DNA of 64,000 nucleotides from SpSt-398 sp041752235 (GCA_041752235.1 JBGSHM010000015.1:1-64000); one strand, 5' to 3'. Numbered from the stretch's first letter, positions 17,212-25,234 are shown. Notes: generated from the letters alone by a model not told the origin. Made by a program: numbers and translations.

Positions 17212-18261
17212 TCACCTCTCCCAATACAACTTCGCAATTCTCCCATTATTCCCCACCAGAAAAACAGAGGTGCCGAATTTGGCAAACTGACAGGTATGGA
17301 ATCCGGTTTTACTGATCCATTTCCAATTCTTACCACCATCAATGGAATAGTCTACGCCGGTCAATCCACAAGCCACAAGGTTACTCTTTGAAAGATATTC
17401 TACACAACTCCGATAACCATGTGGGGGTATATTGGGTGTTTGCCAGGATTTGCCTTTGTTATGTGAGATCAGACAGTTCATATTCGCACTATCCGGGTTA
17501 TTGAAGTCCCCGCCCACTACCACAATATGTTTTCCGGAATTATGTGTGTATTCGTCCCAAACAGCCAATGAATTGGCGCCTGTTGTTTCCGTACCCTTTA
17601 AAATGGGCAGATCAAAAGCTTCTCCGTTGATGAATAGCCTGGATTCCTTTCCGCCGCTGACCATGTAGAGGTCATGGAAATAGAGTCGGGTGAGATTAGT
17701 GCCACTCGCGGCAAAAAATGCTTCCCCACTATCTGCCTGAGGTCTTTCGCTGATATCCAACGGTTGCCAGCTATCACCACCATCCGTGGTTTTAGCCATA
17801 AAAAAATGACCATCTACAGGGTCTCCGATCACTAATCCATTTTTGGGGTCGCTAAAGTCCAGGGCATCGAGAAACATGCCCTTGGTGGTATTTTCATATA
17901 CGATTTTCCAGGAATTGCCTCCGTCGGTGGTTTTGAGAATATAGGCCGGATCACCAATCCCCATAATGATGGCCGTGCTGGCATCAAAGGCTTCAATATC
18001 CCTGAATTCTGTTTTTTCAAATCCGGTTACCGTCATCCATTTCCAGTTTTTTCCACCATTGTTGGAACGGGCCACCATGCCATTACTGCCACTGGCCCAG
18101 ACAATATTGTCGTTGACCACACTTAGGCCACGCAGACTCGTCCTGGTACCCGAATCCACCATCCTGACCTCCGGATAATTTCGTTGGGCATAGGTAGACG
18201 AAAAGAAAAGAGAAAAGAAGAGGGATAAAATTGCGGTTACACGAAGTTGAAATTGATTCAT
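17212..18261 (-). CDS. Exported YCF48/BNR-type beta-propeller protein
   Basis: A 349-residue secreted protein with a signal peptide ending TYAQ (about residue 25). Repeated blade motifs of the type SxDGGKNWK occur at least five times (RSNNGGKNWKWM, KTTDGGNSWKIV, KTTDGGDSWQPL, HNKGKSWQTP, DGGKNWKWI). This is the pattern of YCF48/Hcf136-like and BNR propellers. In Bacteroidota such proteins are often annotated as oxidoreductase or photosystem stability factor, without evidence for those roles here. It is followed on the same strand after the start of a rhodanese-thioredoxin lipoprotein upstream (4-nt spacing), so the two are probably co-transcribed. Confidence 0.75.
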   Translation of the reverse strand: MNQFQLRVTAILSLFFSLFFSSTYAQRNYPEVRMVDSGTRTSLRGLSVVNDNIVWASGSNGMVARSNNGGKNWKWMTVTGFEKTEFRDIEAFDASTAIIMGIGDPAYILKTTDGGNSWKIVYENTTKGMFLDALDFSDPKNGLVIGDPVDGHFFMAKTTDGGDSWQPLDISERPQADSGEAFFAASGTNLTRLYFHDLYMVSGGKESRLFINGEAFDLPILKGTETTGANSLAVWDEYTHNSGKHIVVVGGDFNNPDSANMNCLISHNKGKSWQTPNIPPHGYRSCVEYLSKSNLVACGLTGVDYSIDGGKNWKWISKTGFHTCQFAKFGTSVFLVGNNGRIAKLYWER

Positions 18262-18264
18262 GAT

Positions 18265-18960
18265 TTATTTCAATTGGGCCAGCAGGGTGGATTTTTCCAC
18301 AATACCACTCTGGCGCCAGGTTTCCTGACCATTTTTATAAACGATAAAGGTAGGATAACTATTGATTTGAAGAGGCTCGAGTATCGAAGTATGAATGCCC
18401 ACATCCACTTTGATCAGTTGAGCGGATCCGGCCAATTCACCCATGAGTTCCTGTAATACAGGCTCCATTTTTACACAGGGAGGGCACCATTCCGCGCCAA
18501 AATCAACCAGAACAGTGCCTGTTGCCGGAATGGACATCTTATATTCCTCCAGGCTCATTGGTCGTTGAGGCTGGGTTGCTTCCACCGGTTTTCGGGCCCT
18601 TTTCCAACTGATATACCCGCCTTCCAGTTCAATCACTGATTGATAACCGTTTGACTTTAGCCAGATGGCAGCCGAGGTACTACGGGGACCACTCGCACAA
18701 TAAATATAAACAGGTCTTGATTTATCGAGGTGTTGCACCCGGTCGGCAAACTGGGTCCGGTTAGACCAATCAGCCTGCATGGATCCCGGTATATGGCCGT
18801 TGGCAAATTCACCAGCAGTTCTTACATCCAATACCTGCGGCTTACCCGTGGTCACTGCTTTTTCAAATTCATCGGCCGACAGCCTGTCCATTGTGCCTTG
18901 CTGTGCCGTACAGGCAACCATGAATAAGGACAGGGTCAGGATAATAAAAGGGATCCTCAT
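18265..18960 (-). CDS. Rhodanese-thioredoxin fusion lipoprotein
   Basis: A 231-residue fusion. The ATG at 18960 gives a lipoprotein signal, MRIPFIILTLSLFMVAC. The rhodanese domain (about residues 25-120) has VLDVRTAGEFANGHIPGS and the active loop IYCASGPRSTSAA with a catalytic cysteine. The thioredoxin domain (about 130-231) has VLVDFGAEWCPPCVKMEPVL with CPPC in place of CGPC, and the cis-Pro segment SYPTFIVYKNGQ. The combination suggests handling of sulfane sulfur or disulfides at the periplasmic face of a membrane; the substrate is unknown. It lies 4 nt upstream of the propeller gene. Confidence 0.8.
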   Translation of the reverse strand: MRIPFIILTLSLFMVACTAQQGTMDRLSADEFEKAVTTGKPQVLDVRTAGEFANGHIPGSMQADWSNRTQFADRVQHLDKSRPVYIYCASGPRSTSAAIWLKSNGYQSVIELEGGYISWKRARKPVEATQPQRPMSLEEYKMSIPATGTVLVDFGAEWCPPCVKMEPVLQELMGELAGSAQLIKVDVGIHTSILEPLQINSYPTFIVYKNGQETWRQSGIVEKSTLLAQLK

Positions 18961-19020
18961 GTGCTTTTTGCGTAAAAATAATGGATTCAGGAAATGAATA
19001 AGTGACAAAAGATACAAGGG

Positions 19021-19287
19021 TTACTCATCATCTTCTTCATGATAAGCATCCTCCTCGTTATAATAGAATTTTTGCCATTCCCGGGCGGTTTCATCGCTCA
19101 GGCATTCTATGATATCATGAATGGGGTCATTCTTTCGTTTCCATTCAGTCATCAAAGGCTCCTCATATCGGGTCACGAACAGACAATGGTCTGTTTCCAC
19201 CGAGGCTTTGATCAGGGTGATGGGACTATTGATCTTCTCCTGTACCAGGTAATAACAACCCGGCTCAAGTAATGCATACGTATACAT
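19021..19287 (-). CDS. Conserved-looking small acidic protein
   Basis: An 88-residue cytoplasmic protein without recognised domain. It opens MYTYALLEPGCYYLVQEKINSPITLIKA, continues with VTRYEEPLMTEWKRKNDPIHDIIECLSDE, and ends in a very acidic tail EEDAYHEEDDE. Two features support a real gene: a purine-rich GAGGAGAAGG stretch lies just upstream of the ATG, and the coding frame has a composition like its neighbours. The function is unknown. Confidence 0.55.
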   Translation of the reverse strand: MYTYALLEPGCYYLVQEKINSPITLIKASVETDHCLFVTRYEEPLMTEWKRKNDPIHDIIECLSDETAREWQKFYYNEEDAYHEEDDE

Positions 19288-19443
19288 AACCTTCTCCTCT
19301 TTTTTAGATCAAACAATAACGGCTGGTAATGGACAGTGAAGAATTTAATGGGTACGGTCAGTAAGGACCACAAATTTACACTTTTCGTCGCGGAGTGGGG
19401 GTAGGGGTTTTCAGGGCGTATTTACCGCGGAAGGGGGGTGGGG

Positions 19444-19545
19444 TTATTAATTATTGATTATTAATTATTTAGGAAAGCGCAGGAAAAATTTTGGCCTATT
19501 ATAATTTCCTAACTAATTAATAATCAATAGCCCATAATTAATAAT
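19444..19545. repeat. ATTAATTATTGATTATTAATTA word-repeat hairpin
   Basis: Left arm 19444-19476 is made of TTATTAATTA and TTGATTATTAATTA units ending TTTAGGAAA. The right arm 19505-19545 carries TTTCCTAA and TAATTAATAATCAATAG in complementary order. It occupies the gap between the GH16 gene and the small acidic protein gene. The design matches the other word-repeat hairpins, with a different word. Confidence 0.75.
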
Positions 19546-19557
19546 TTAACAACTTTT

Positions 19558-20340
19558 CTATTCATAAACCCGCACATAATCCACCTCCATTCTCCGAGGC
19601 CAGATGGTGGTATCCACCCCCTTCATTCCTCCCCAATTGCCGCCAACGGCCAGGTTAAGGATGAGGTACATTTTGTTGTCAAATGGCCAGGACTCATATC
19701 CGGCTTTTTCGTTGGCAAAACGGAAATAGGTTTTGCCGTCAATTTCAGTGGAAATGGAATCACGGGTCCACTCCACGGCATATACGTGAAAGGCCTTGGA
19801 GAAATCAGGAACAAAAAGGGTATCGGTCTTTTGGGTACCGATGCTATGGTAGTATTTCTTGCAATGAATGGAACCATGGACAAAGCCGGGATTTAATCCC
19901 ACATGCTCCATGATATCGATCTCCCCATCATCCGGCCAAACAAAAGGTTGTGTGGCCGCAAGGGTCCAGATAGCAGGCCAGGTACCCAAACCTTCAGGGA
20001 TACGTGCCTTTACTTCGATCCTCCCATATTGCCATTCGGCTTTCCCCCGGGTCACCAGGCGTGCAGAGGTATATTCTTTGCCCTCCCAGGGTTGGCGGTG
20101 GGCTTCAATGATTAAATGGCCCTCTTCAATCCGGGCATTTTCTGCCCGGGCCGCTGTATAGAACTGCAATTCATTATTTCCCCATCCATGTCCCCCCTGA
20201 TCATAGGCCCATTTGGTAGTATCAGGTAAACCGGCCTTGTCAAACTCATCACTCCAGATTAATTTACGGGTTGGTTTTTCCTGATCTGTACAGGAAAACA
20301 AAATGAAGGTGAAGATGGCAAATCCCATGTATTTTCTCAT
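19558..20340 (-). CDS. GH16-family glycoside hydrolase lipoprotein (laminarinase-like)
   Basis: A 260-residue lipoprotein. The ATG at 20340 gives the signal MRKYMGFAIFTFILFSC with the lipobox LFSC. The jelly-roll GH16 domain starts LIWSDEFDKAGLPDTTKWAYD. The catalytic motif DGEIDIMEHVG near residue 140 provides the two glutamates and the aspartate of the ExDxxE signature. The substrate-strand motifs GTWPAIWTL and FDNKMYLILNLAVGGNWGG are also present. GH16 enzymes with the extra methionine in EIDIME usually cut beta-1,3 or beta-1,3-1,4 glucans, so a laminarinase role is likely but not proven. It is divergent from the his operon and shares its upstream region. Confidence 0.9.
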   Translation of the reverse strand: MRKYMGFAIFTFILFSCTDQEKPTRKLIWSDEFDKAGLPDTTKWAYDQGGHGWGNNELQFYTAARAENARIEEGHLIIEAHRQPWEGKEYTSARLVTRGKAEWQYGRIEVKARIPEGLGTWPAIWTLAATQPFVWPDDGEIDIMEHVGLNPGFVHGSIHCKKYYHSIGTQKTDTLFVPDFSKAFHVYAVEWTRDSISTEIDGKTYFRFANEKAGYESWPFDNKMYLILNLAVGGNWGGMKGVDTTIWPRRMEVDYVRVYE

Positions 20341-20378
20341 GACACGCAACGGTTTTTGTAAATATAGGGGAAAGTGAA

Positions 20379-20410
20379 TTTGGTTTTTCCCGCTAACCCT
20401 TCTATTTTTG
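20379..20410 (+). promoter_or_regulatory. his operon promoter (Bacteroidota type)
   Basis: TTTG at 20379-20382 and TATTTTTG at 20403-20410 are separated by 20 nt, an exact match to the Bacteroidota primary-sigma consensus TTTG-N19/20-TAnnTTTG. The -7 box ends 7 nt before the leader-peptide ATG, which places the expected start of transcription at or within a few bases of that ATG. Confidence 0.8.
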
Positions 20411-20417
20411 CCCTGTC

Positions 20418-20468
20418 ATGAAGATCAACCTGCATATCCATCATCATACCACTTACCTCGCGGGGTGA
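20418..20468 (+). CDS. His operon leader peptide
   Basis: A 16-residue peptide, MKINLHIHHHTTYLAG, with four histidines in six codons. It lies directly downstream of the promoter and upstream of a perfect intrinsic terminator, and is followed by hisG. A ribosome that stalls on the histidine codons would control whether the terminator forms. Two short RNA segments overlap the end of the leader: 20452-20457 (CTTACC) can pair with 20464-20469 (GGTGAG), and 20464-20471 (GGTGAGCC) can pair with the left arm of the terminator. The start has almost no 5' untranslated sequence. Confidence 0.9.
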   Translation: MKINLHIHHHTTYLAG

Positions 20469-20513
20469 GCCGATGGTGTTATGTGCTAAAACATAAATTC
20501 TTGAGGGCTTACC
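20452..20513 (+). promoter_or_regulatory. His attenuator: protector and antiterminator segments
   Basis: Segment 1 (20452-20457, CTTACC) pairs with segment 2 (20464-20469, GGTGAG) in six pairs. Segment 2 extended (20464-20471, GGTGAGCC) instead pairs with segment 3 (20506-20513, GGCTTACC) in eight pairs including one G-U, which blocks the terminator. Segment 3 also forms the terminator stem with segment 4. Segment 1 begins 4 nt after the last histidine codon, so a stalled ribosome would cover it and free segment 2. All pairings are read directly from the sequence. Confidence 0.85.
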
Positions 20514-20535
20514 ACTGGTAAGCCCTTATTTTTTT
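20505..20535 (+). terminator. His attenuator terminator
   Basis: Perfect 9-bp stem GGGCTTACC / GGTAAGCCC with a 3-nt loop (ACT), followed by TTATTTTTTT. It lies between the leader-peptide stop and hisG. Confidence 0.95.
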
Positions 20536-20552
20536 CAATCATTTGAACAGGC

Positions 20553-21443
20553 ATGAAAGAGACACAACAAACCATGGAAGAAGTGAATACAAGACTTCGG
20601 ATCGCTATTCAGAAAAGCGGACGACTTTACGAAGATTCAGTCCAATTGCTCAAAGAATGTGGCATTGAATTACGCAATGTCAAGGACCGGTTAAAAACCA
20701 CGAGTGATACGTTTCCGCTGGAAGTTCTTTTTCTCAGGGACGATGATATCCCCCAATATGTATCGGATGGGGTAGCTGATATTGGTATAGTGGGAGAGAA
20801 TGTATTGTATGAAAAAGGAAAAGACGTGGATATCGTGGAGCAACTGGGTTTTGGAAAATGTCGCTTGTCTTTTGCCATTCCCCGAAATCATGAATTTAAA
20901 GGGCCGGAAAGTATTCAAGGCAAAAGGATCGCTACCACCTACCCAAGGTTAGTCGGCAAATACCTGAAAGAAAAAGGGATCGAAGCAGAGATCCATGAGA
21001 TCAGTGGTTCGGTGGAGATCGCTCCGGGTATCGGTCTATCCGACCTGGTATGTGACCTGGTCAGCAGCGGATCTACGTTGCTGTTGAACGGACTCAAAGA
21101 AGTGGAAACGATACTCTCTTCCCAGGCCGTGCTGATCCGCAACCGAAGTTTTAATGGGGAGAAAGGGAAACTGTTGCAGAAACTGCTCTTCCGAATCAAT
21201 GCGGTCAAAAAGGCCAAACGCAACAAATATATCCTGCTCAATGCCCCCAATGAGAAGTTAAAGGATATCATCGCCCTGCTGCCGGGAATGAAAAGCCCAA
21301 CCGTATTACCTCTCGCCGAGACCGGTTGGAGCAGTGTGCATACGGTATTGAGTGAAGATGAATTTTGGGATAAGATTGAGCAACTCAAAGAAGTAGGTGC
21401 ACAGGGTATTCTCGTAGTGCCCATCGAGAAAATGGTCATATAA
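20553..21443 (+). CDS. hisG: ATP phosphoribosyltransferase (long form)
   Basis: First enzyme of histidine synthesis: joins ATP and PRPP to give phosphoribosyl-ATP. The 296 residues place it in the long form, which carries its own C-terminal regulatory ACT-like domain (about residues 215-292, SPTVLPL ... VHTVLSEDEFWDKIEQLKEVGAQGILVVPI) for histidine feedback and does not need HisZ. The catalytic part includes IAIQKSGRLYEDS, DIGIVGENVLYE, and the PRPP loop LVCDLVSSGSTLLLNGL. A second start at 20574 (MEEVNTRL) is possible and would shorten it by seven residues. It is 17 nt after the attenuator terminator and 11 nt before hisD. Confidence 0.97.
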   Translation: MKETQQTMEEVNTRLRIAIQKSGRLYEDSVQLLKECGIELRNVKDRLKTTSDTFPLEVLFLRDDDIPQYVSDGVADIGIVGENVLYEKGKDVDIVEQLGFGKCRLSFAIPRNHEFKGPESIQGKRIATTYPRLVGKYLKEKGIEAEIHEISGSVEIAPGIGLSDLVCDLVSSGSTLLLNGLKEVETILSSQAVLIRNRSFNGEKGKLLQKLLFRINAVKKAKRNKYILLNAPNEKLKDIIALLPGMKSPTVLPLAETGWSSVHTVLSEDEFWDKIEQLKEVGAQGILVVPIEKMVI

Positions 21444-21454
21444 AATAATCATCC

Positions 21455-22732
21455 ATGAAGATATATACTCATCCCGAACCTGCTGAATGGCCAGCCTTAC
21501 TGGAAAGACCGGTTATGGAAGCCGCTTCCTTAGACAAAAAAGTAAGACGTGTATTGGAGGCGGTGCGCCGCAAAGGAGACAGGGCCTTGCGTCGATATAC
21601 CCGTGAATTTGACGGGGCCCGAATCAAGAAATTCCAGGTAACTCCAAAGGAATTTGCCGCTGCGGATAACAAGGTTCCTGAAGAACTAAAGGCCGCCATA
21701 CAACTCGCGCGTTTCAATATAGAACGATTTCACCAAACCCAGGTCGAGACACCAAAGCCGGTGGAGACCATGCCGGGTGTCCGCTGCTGGCGGGAAAACA
21801 GAGCCATAGAAAAAGTGGGGATCTATATTCCCGGTGGCACCGCCCCTTTATTCAGCACCATACTCATGCTCGCGATACCTGCCTCCCTGGCCGGCTGCAA
21901 AGAGATCATACTTTGTTCCCCACCCAATGAAGAGGGTAAACTTCATCCGGCTATTCTTTATACCGCTATGCTGGCCGGTGTAACCGCCGTGTACAAACTG
22001 GGGGGCATTCAGGCCATCGGCGCCATGGCCTATGGCACGGAATCCGTTCCAGCCGTGTACAAAATTTTTGGACCGGGTAATCAATATGTCACCGCAGCCA
22101 AAAAACTGGTTCAACAAGAGGGCCTTGCCATCGATATGCCAGCAGGTCCGAGTGAAGTAATGGTATTTGCCGATGAAACGGCTGATCCATCCTTTATCGC
22201 TGCCGATCTCTTGAGCCAGGCCGAACATGGCATTGACAGCCAGGCCATCCTGGTCACCACCGATAAACAATTACCGAAGAAAGTCACTAATGCGATTGAA
22301 AAGCAGTTGGAAAATTTACCCCGCAAGGAACTGGCTGAAAAAGCACTTGAGAATAGCCGTATCCTTGTTTTCAAGGATAGGGATGAGTCACTGGCCTTTA
22401 TCAACCAGTATGCCGCGGAACACCTGATCCTGGCTTGTGCCGGAGCCGAAGAGATGGCCACTCAGGTTCGACAAGCGGGTTCCGTTTTTCTTGGCCATTA
22501 TTCTCCGGAAAGTGCCGGTGATTATGCCAGTGGCACCAATCACACCTTGCCCACCAATGGATATGCCCGGGCTTATAGTGGTGTGAGTGTGGATAGTTTT
22601 GTCAAAAAGATCACCTTCCAACAATTAAATAAAGAAGGGTTGGAACATATCGGCAATGCCGTGATCGCCATGGCAGAGGCCGAAGGCTTACAAGCCCATG
22701 CGGAAGCGGTTAGAATTCGTTTAAATAACTAA
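21455..22732 (+). CDS. hisD: Histidinol dehydrogenase
   Basis: Catalyses the last two oxidation steps from histidinol to histidine with NAD, using zinc. The 425 residues are the usual length. Conserved segments are VGIYIPGGTAPLFSTILM, FGPGNQYVTAAKKLV, IDMPAGPSEVMVFAD, the zinc/substrate region LLSQAEHGIDSQAILVT, and SAGDYASGTNHTLPTNGYAR with its catalytic-site histidine. It is second in hisGDCB. A CTAATAG-type inverted repeat begins 4 nt after the stop codon. Confidence 0.97.
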   Translation: MKIYTHPEPAEWPALLERPVMEAASLDKKVRRVLEAVRRKGDRALRRYTREFDGARIKKFQVTPKEFAAADNKVPEELKAAIQLARFNIERFHQTQVETPKPVETMPGVRCWRENRAIEKVGIYIPGGTAPLFSTILMLAIPASLAGCKEIILCSPPNEEGKLHPAILYTAMLAGVTAVYKLGGIQAIGAMAYGTESVPAVYKIFGPGNQYVTAAKKLVQQEGLAIDMPAGPSEVMVFADETADPSFIAADLLSQAEHGIDSQAILVTTDKQLPKKVTNAIEKQLENLPRKELAEKALENSRILVFKDRDESLAFINQYAAEHLILACAGAEEMATQVRQAGSVFLGHYSPESAGDYASGTNHTLPTNGYARAYSGVSVDSFVKKITFQQLNKEGLEHIGNAVIAMAEAEGLQAHAEAVRIRLNN

Positions 22733-22735
22733 TCA

Positions 22736-22783
22736 CTAATGGCTAAAAGCTAATAGCTATTAGCTATTAGCCTTTTGCTATTA
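22736..22783. repeat. CTAATAG word-repeat hairpin between hisD and hisC
   Basis: The left half (TAATGGCTAAAAGCTAATAGCT) is closely mirrored by the right half (ATTAGCTATTAGCCTTTTGC), with no spacer, giving a near-perfect hairpin of about 22 bp. It lies inside the his operon with 12 nt left before hisC, so it may act as an mRNA stability or partial-termination element. Confidence 0.8.
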
Positions 22784-22794
22784 AATATTGAAAA

Positions 22795-23847
22795 ATGTCG
22801 TTCGATCTGGACAACCTGATACGGGAAAACATAAAAAAACTAAAACCCTATTCCTCTGCCCGCGACGAATTCAAAGGCGAGGCCCGGATATTTCTTGATG
22901 CCAACGAAAACAGTCTGGGCTCTCCGCTTACCCGCTGGTACAACCGCTATCCTGATCCATTACAGGAACGGTTAAAGGAGAAGATCGGTGCAATCAAGGG
23001 TGTGGCGATGGAAAATATTTTTGTGGGCAACGGAAGTGATGAATGTATTGACATCCTCTTTCGGACCTTTTGTGAGCCCGCGATGGATAACGTGATCATT
23101 TGTCCACCTACCTATGGCATGTATGAAGTTAGCGCCGGGATCAATAATGTGGAAGCGCGGAAAGTGCCACTTACACCGGCTTTTCAATTGGACCTTGAAG
23201 CCATCGAACAGGCCATTGACGATCATACCAAGATGATCTTTCTCTGTTCCCCCAATAACCCAACAGGGAATTCGTTGGATCCTGCAGATATTGAAATATT
23301 GCTCAATAATTATTTTGGATTGGTAGTTGTTGATGAAGCCTATATCAATTTTTCCCGGCAGCGTTCGGCGATTGCTGAATTACAGGATTATCCTCAGTTG
23401 GTTGTTTTGCAAACCTTGTCAAAAGCATGGGGATTGGCCGCTTTGCGTATTGGATTGGGATTTGCCGGGGAGGGGATCATCCAGATCATGAACCGGATCA
23501 AACCTCCTTATAATATCAATCAGGCTTCTCAGGAATTGGCCTTGCAGGCCCTGGAGGAAGTTGGACAGGTAAATGACATGATCCTCGAGATCGTACAACA
23601 GCGTGATTCGCTGGTAAAGGCATTGGAACCGCTGCCTCAGGTATTGCATATCTTCCCTTCCGATGCCAATTTTCTCCTTGTACGCGTAACCGAACCTGAA
23701 CCGATCTACCAATATTTGCTGACCAAAGGCATTGTGGTGCGCGACCGGAGTAAGGTCACACTTTGCGAAGGATGTCTGCGTATCACCGTAGGTACAGAGA
23801 AAGAAAACCAGGAATTGATCCGGGAAATCGCCCGGTTTGAACCATAA
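22795..23847 (+). CDS. hisC: Histidinol-phosphate aminotransferase
   Basis: A fold-type I pyridoxal-phosphate aminotransferase that converts imidazole acetol phosphate to histidinol phosphate with glutamate. The 350 residues carry FLDANENSLGSPL, IFVGNGSDECIDILFRTF, LCSPNNPTGNSLDP, VVVDEAYINFS, and the PLP-lysine region LQTLSKAWGLAALRIGLGFA. The late VRDRSKVTLCEGCLRITVGTEKEN binds the substrate phosphate. It is 12 nt upstream of hisB. Confidence 0.97.
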   Translation: MSFDLDNLIRENIKKLKPYSSARDEFKGEARIFLDANENSLGSPLTRWYNRYPDPLQERLKEKIGAIKGVAMENIFVGNGSDECIDILFRTFCEPAMDNVIICPPTYGMYEVSAGINNVEARKVPLTPAFQLDLEAIEQAIDDHTKMIFLCSPNNPTGNSLDPADIEILLNNYFGLVVVDEAYINFSRQRSAIAELQDYPQLVVLQTLSKAWGLAALRIGLGFAGEGIIQIMNRIKPPYNINQASQELALQALEEVGQVNDMILEIVQQRDSLVKALEPLPQVLHIFPSDANFLLVRVTEPEPIYQYLLTKGIVVRDRSKVTLCEGCLRITVGTEKENQELIREIARFEP

Positions 23848-23859
23848 AGTTAAATTGGA

Positions 23860-25002
23860 ATGAAAAAAGTATTATTCATTGACCGCGATGGCACGCTTAT
23901 TCATGAGGCTCCACCCACCTATCAACTGGATGCCTTCGAAAAACTTCAATTTTATCCGCACATGTTCGAATACATGCGCCGGATTGCACAGGAGTTGGAT
24001 TATGAACTGGTCATGGTGACCAATCAGGATGGCTTGGGAACGGATACATTTCCCGAACATACCTTCTGGCCACTGCATGAACTGGTGATGAAAAGCCTGG
24101 AAGGCGAGGGGATTCATTTCAGCAAAGTATTCATTGACCGAACCTTTCCTGAGGAAAATAAGCCCACGCGTAAACCCGGAACCGGGATGTTGGTAGAATA
24201 CATGAACAATCCGGAATATGACCTGGCTAATTCCTATGTGATCGGTGACCGGATCACCGATATACAACTGGCCAAAAACCTCGGGTGCAAAGGCATTTGG
24301 CTCAACCTGGACCCCAGCCTGGGTGGAAGTGAGATCAAGGACAAAGCAGAGGAATTACGACGCAGCACGGTGGCGCTTGAAACAACGGAATGGAGTGAAA
24401 TATATGCATTTCTCAAATTGGGAACCCGGCAGGCAGTACATGAACGTAATACCAGTGAAACAAAGATCCGGATCGACATGAACCTCGAAGGCTCCGGCAG
24501 GTCCTCCATTTCCACCGGCATTGGTTTCTTTGACCATATGCTTGACCAGGTGGCCCGGCATGGAAAGATCGATCTGGAAATAAAAGTACAAGGTGACCTG
24601 CATATTGACGAGCACCATACCATTGAAGATACCGGTATTGCCCTTGGAGAACTGATGGGCCGATTACTCACCGATAAACGCGGTATGGAACGATATGGGT
24701 TTGCGCTTCCGATGGATGAGGCAGATGCCAAAGTGTTGATCGATTTTGGAGGCCGGAACTGGATCGTATGGAAGGCCGAATTCAAACGGGAGAAGATCGG
24801 GGAGATGCCCACAGAGATGTTCTTTCATTTCTTTAAATCTTTCTCCGATTCAGCCCGCTGCAACCTGCATATTGAATGTCAGGGGGAGAATGAACACCAT
24901 AAGATCGAAGCCATTTTTAAAGCCTTTGCCAAGGCCATCCGTATGGCGGTGAAACGTGACCCGATGAGTAATTATTTGCCGAGTACAAAGGGGGTGCTTT
25001 AA
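23860..25002 (+). CDS. hisB: Bifunctional histidinol-phosphatase / imidazoleglycerol-phosphate dehydratase
   Basis: A two-domain enzyme for steps seven and nine of histidine synthesis. The N-terminal HAD phosphatase (about residues 1-165) has FIDRDGTLIHE, MVTNQDGLGTD and YVIGDRITDIQLAKNLG. The C-terminal dehydratase (about 188-380) has the manganese-binding DEHHTIEDTGIALGE and a second ENEHHKIEAIFKAFAKA, plus GGRNWIVWKAEF. The fused form is typical of Bacteroidota and enterobacteria. It is the last gene before the trp leader; a GAAGTCCG-type hairpin follows. Confidence 0.97.
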   Translation: MKKVLFIDRDGTLIHEAPPTYQLDAFEKLQFYPHMFEYMRRIAQELDYELVMVTNQDGLGTDTFPEHTFWPLHELVMKSLEGEGIHFSKVFIDRTFPEENKPTRKPGTGMLVEYMNNPEYDLANSYVIGDRITDIQLAKNLGCKGIWLNLDPSLGGSEIKDKAEELRRSTVALETTEWSEIYAFLKLGTRQAVHERNTSETKIRIDMNLEGSGRSSISTGIGFFDHMLDQVARHGKIDLEIKVQGDLHIDEHHTIEDTGIALGELMGRLLTDKRGMERYGFALPMDEADAKVLIDFGGRNWIVWKAEFKREKIGEMPTEMFFHFFKSFSDSARCNLHIECQGENEHHKIEAIFKAFAKAIRMAVKRDPMSNYLPSTKGVL

Positions 25003-25027
25003 TGCAGCACTGCCAAGGCGCGAGTTT

Positions 25028-25130
25028 CGAAGTCCGGGGTTAGAAGTCCGAAGTCCGAGGTAAGTAGTAAAAATATAAAATTGTGTCAACCTCCGACTAC
25101 GGACTCCGGTCTCCCGACCCCGGACTTCCC
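25028..25130. repeat. GAAGTCCG word-repeat hairpin between hisB and the trp leader
   Basis: Left arm 25028-25061 is built from CGAAGTCCG and AGAAGTCCG units ending GAGGT. The right arm 25088-25130 mirrors it with ACCTCCGA, CGGACT and GACCCCGGACTTCC. The spacer is AT-rich. It separates hisGDCB from the trp promoter, and its place suggests a transcription boundary, although no clear U-tract follows. Confidence 0.85.
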
Positions 25131-25138
25131 AAATAAAA

Positions 25139-25170
25139 TTTGTTTTTCTGATTAACCATCGCCATATTTG
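25139..25170 (+). promoter_or_regulatory. trp operon promoter (Bacteroidota type)
   Basis: TTTG at 25139-25142 and CATATTTG at 25163-25170 are separated by 20 nt. The second box matches TAnnTTTG except for the first base. It ends 4 nt before the trp leader-peptide ATG, so transcription should begin at about that codon. Confidence 0.7.
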
Positions 25171-25174
25171 CAAT

Positions 25175-25234
25175 ATGCAACAAGTCAATAACAAACAGTG
25201 GTGGTGGCATACAAACTCTTCCGGGGTCATGTAA
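25175..25234 (+). CDS. Trp operon leader peptide
   Basis: A 19-residue peptide, MQQVNNKQWWWHTNSSGVM, with three consecutive tryptophan codons at 25199-25207. It is followed by an intrinsic terminator and trpE. The bases encoding its Ser-Gly-Val end (25222-25228, CGGGGTC) can pair with the left arm of the terminator and act as antiterminator. The start codon is about 4 nt after the -7 box, so the mRNA is probably leaderless. Confidence 0.9.
   Translation: MQQVNNKQWWWHTNSSGVM

Noticed and set aside
17212..18261. Photosystem II assembly factor
   Set aside because: The similarity is only to the YCF48/BNR propeller repeat; nothing suggests phototrophy.
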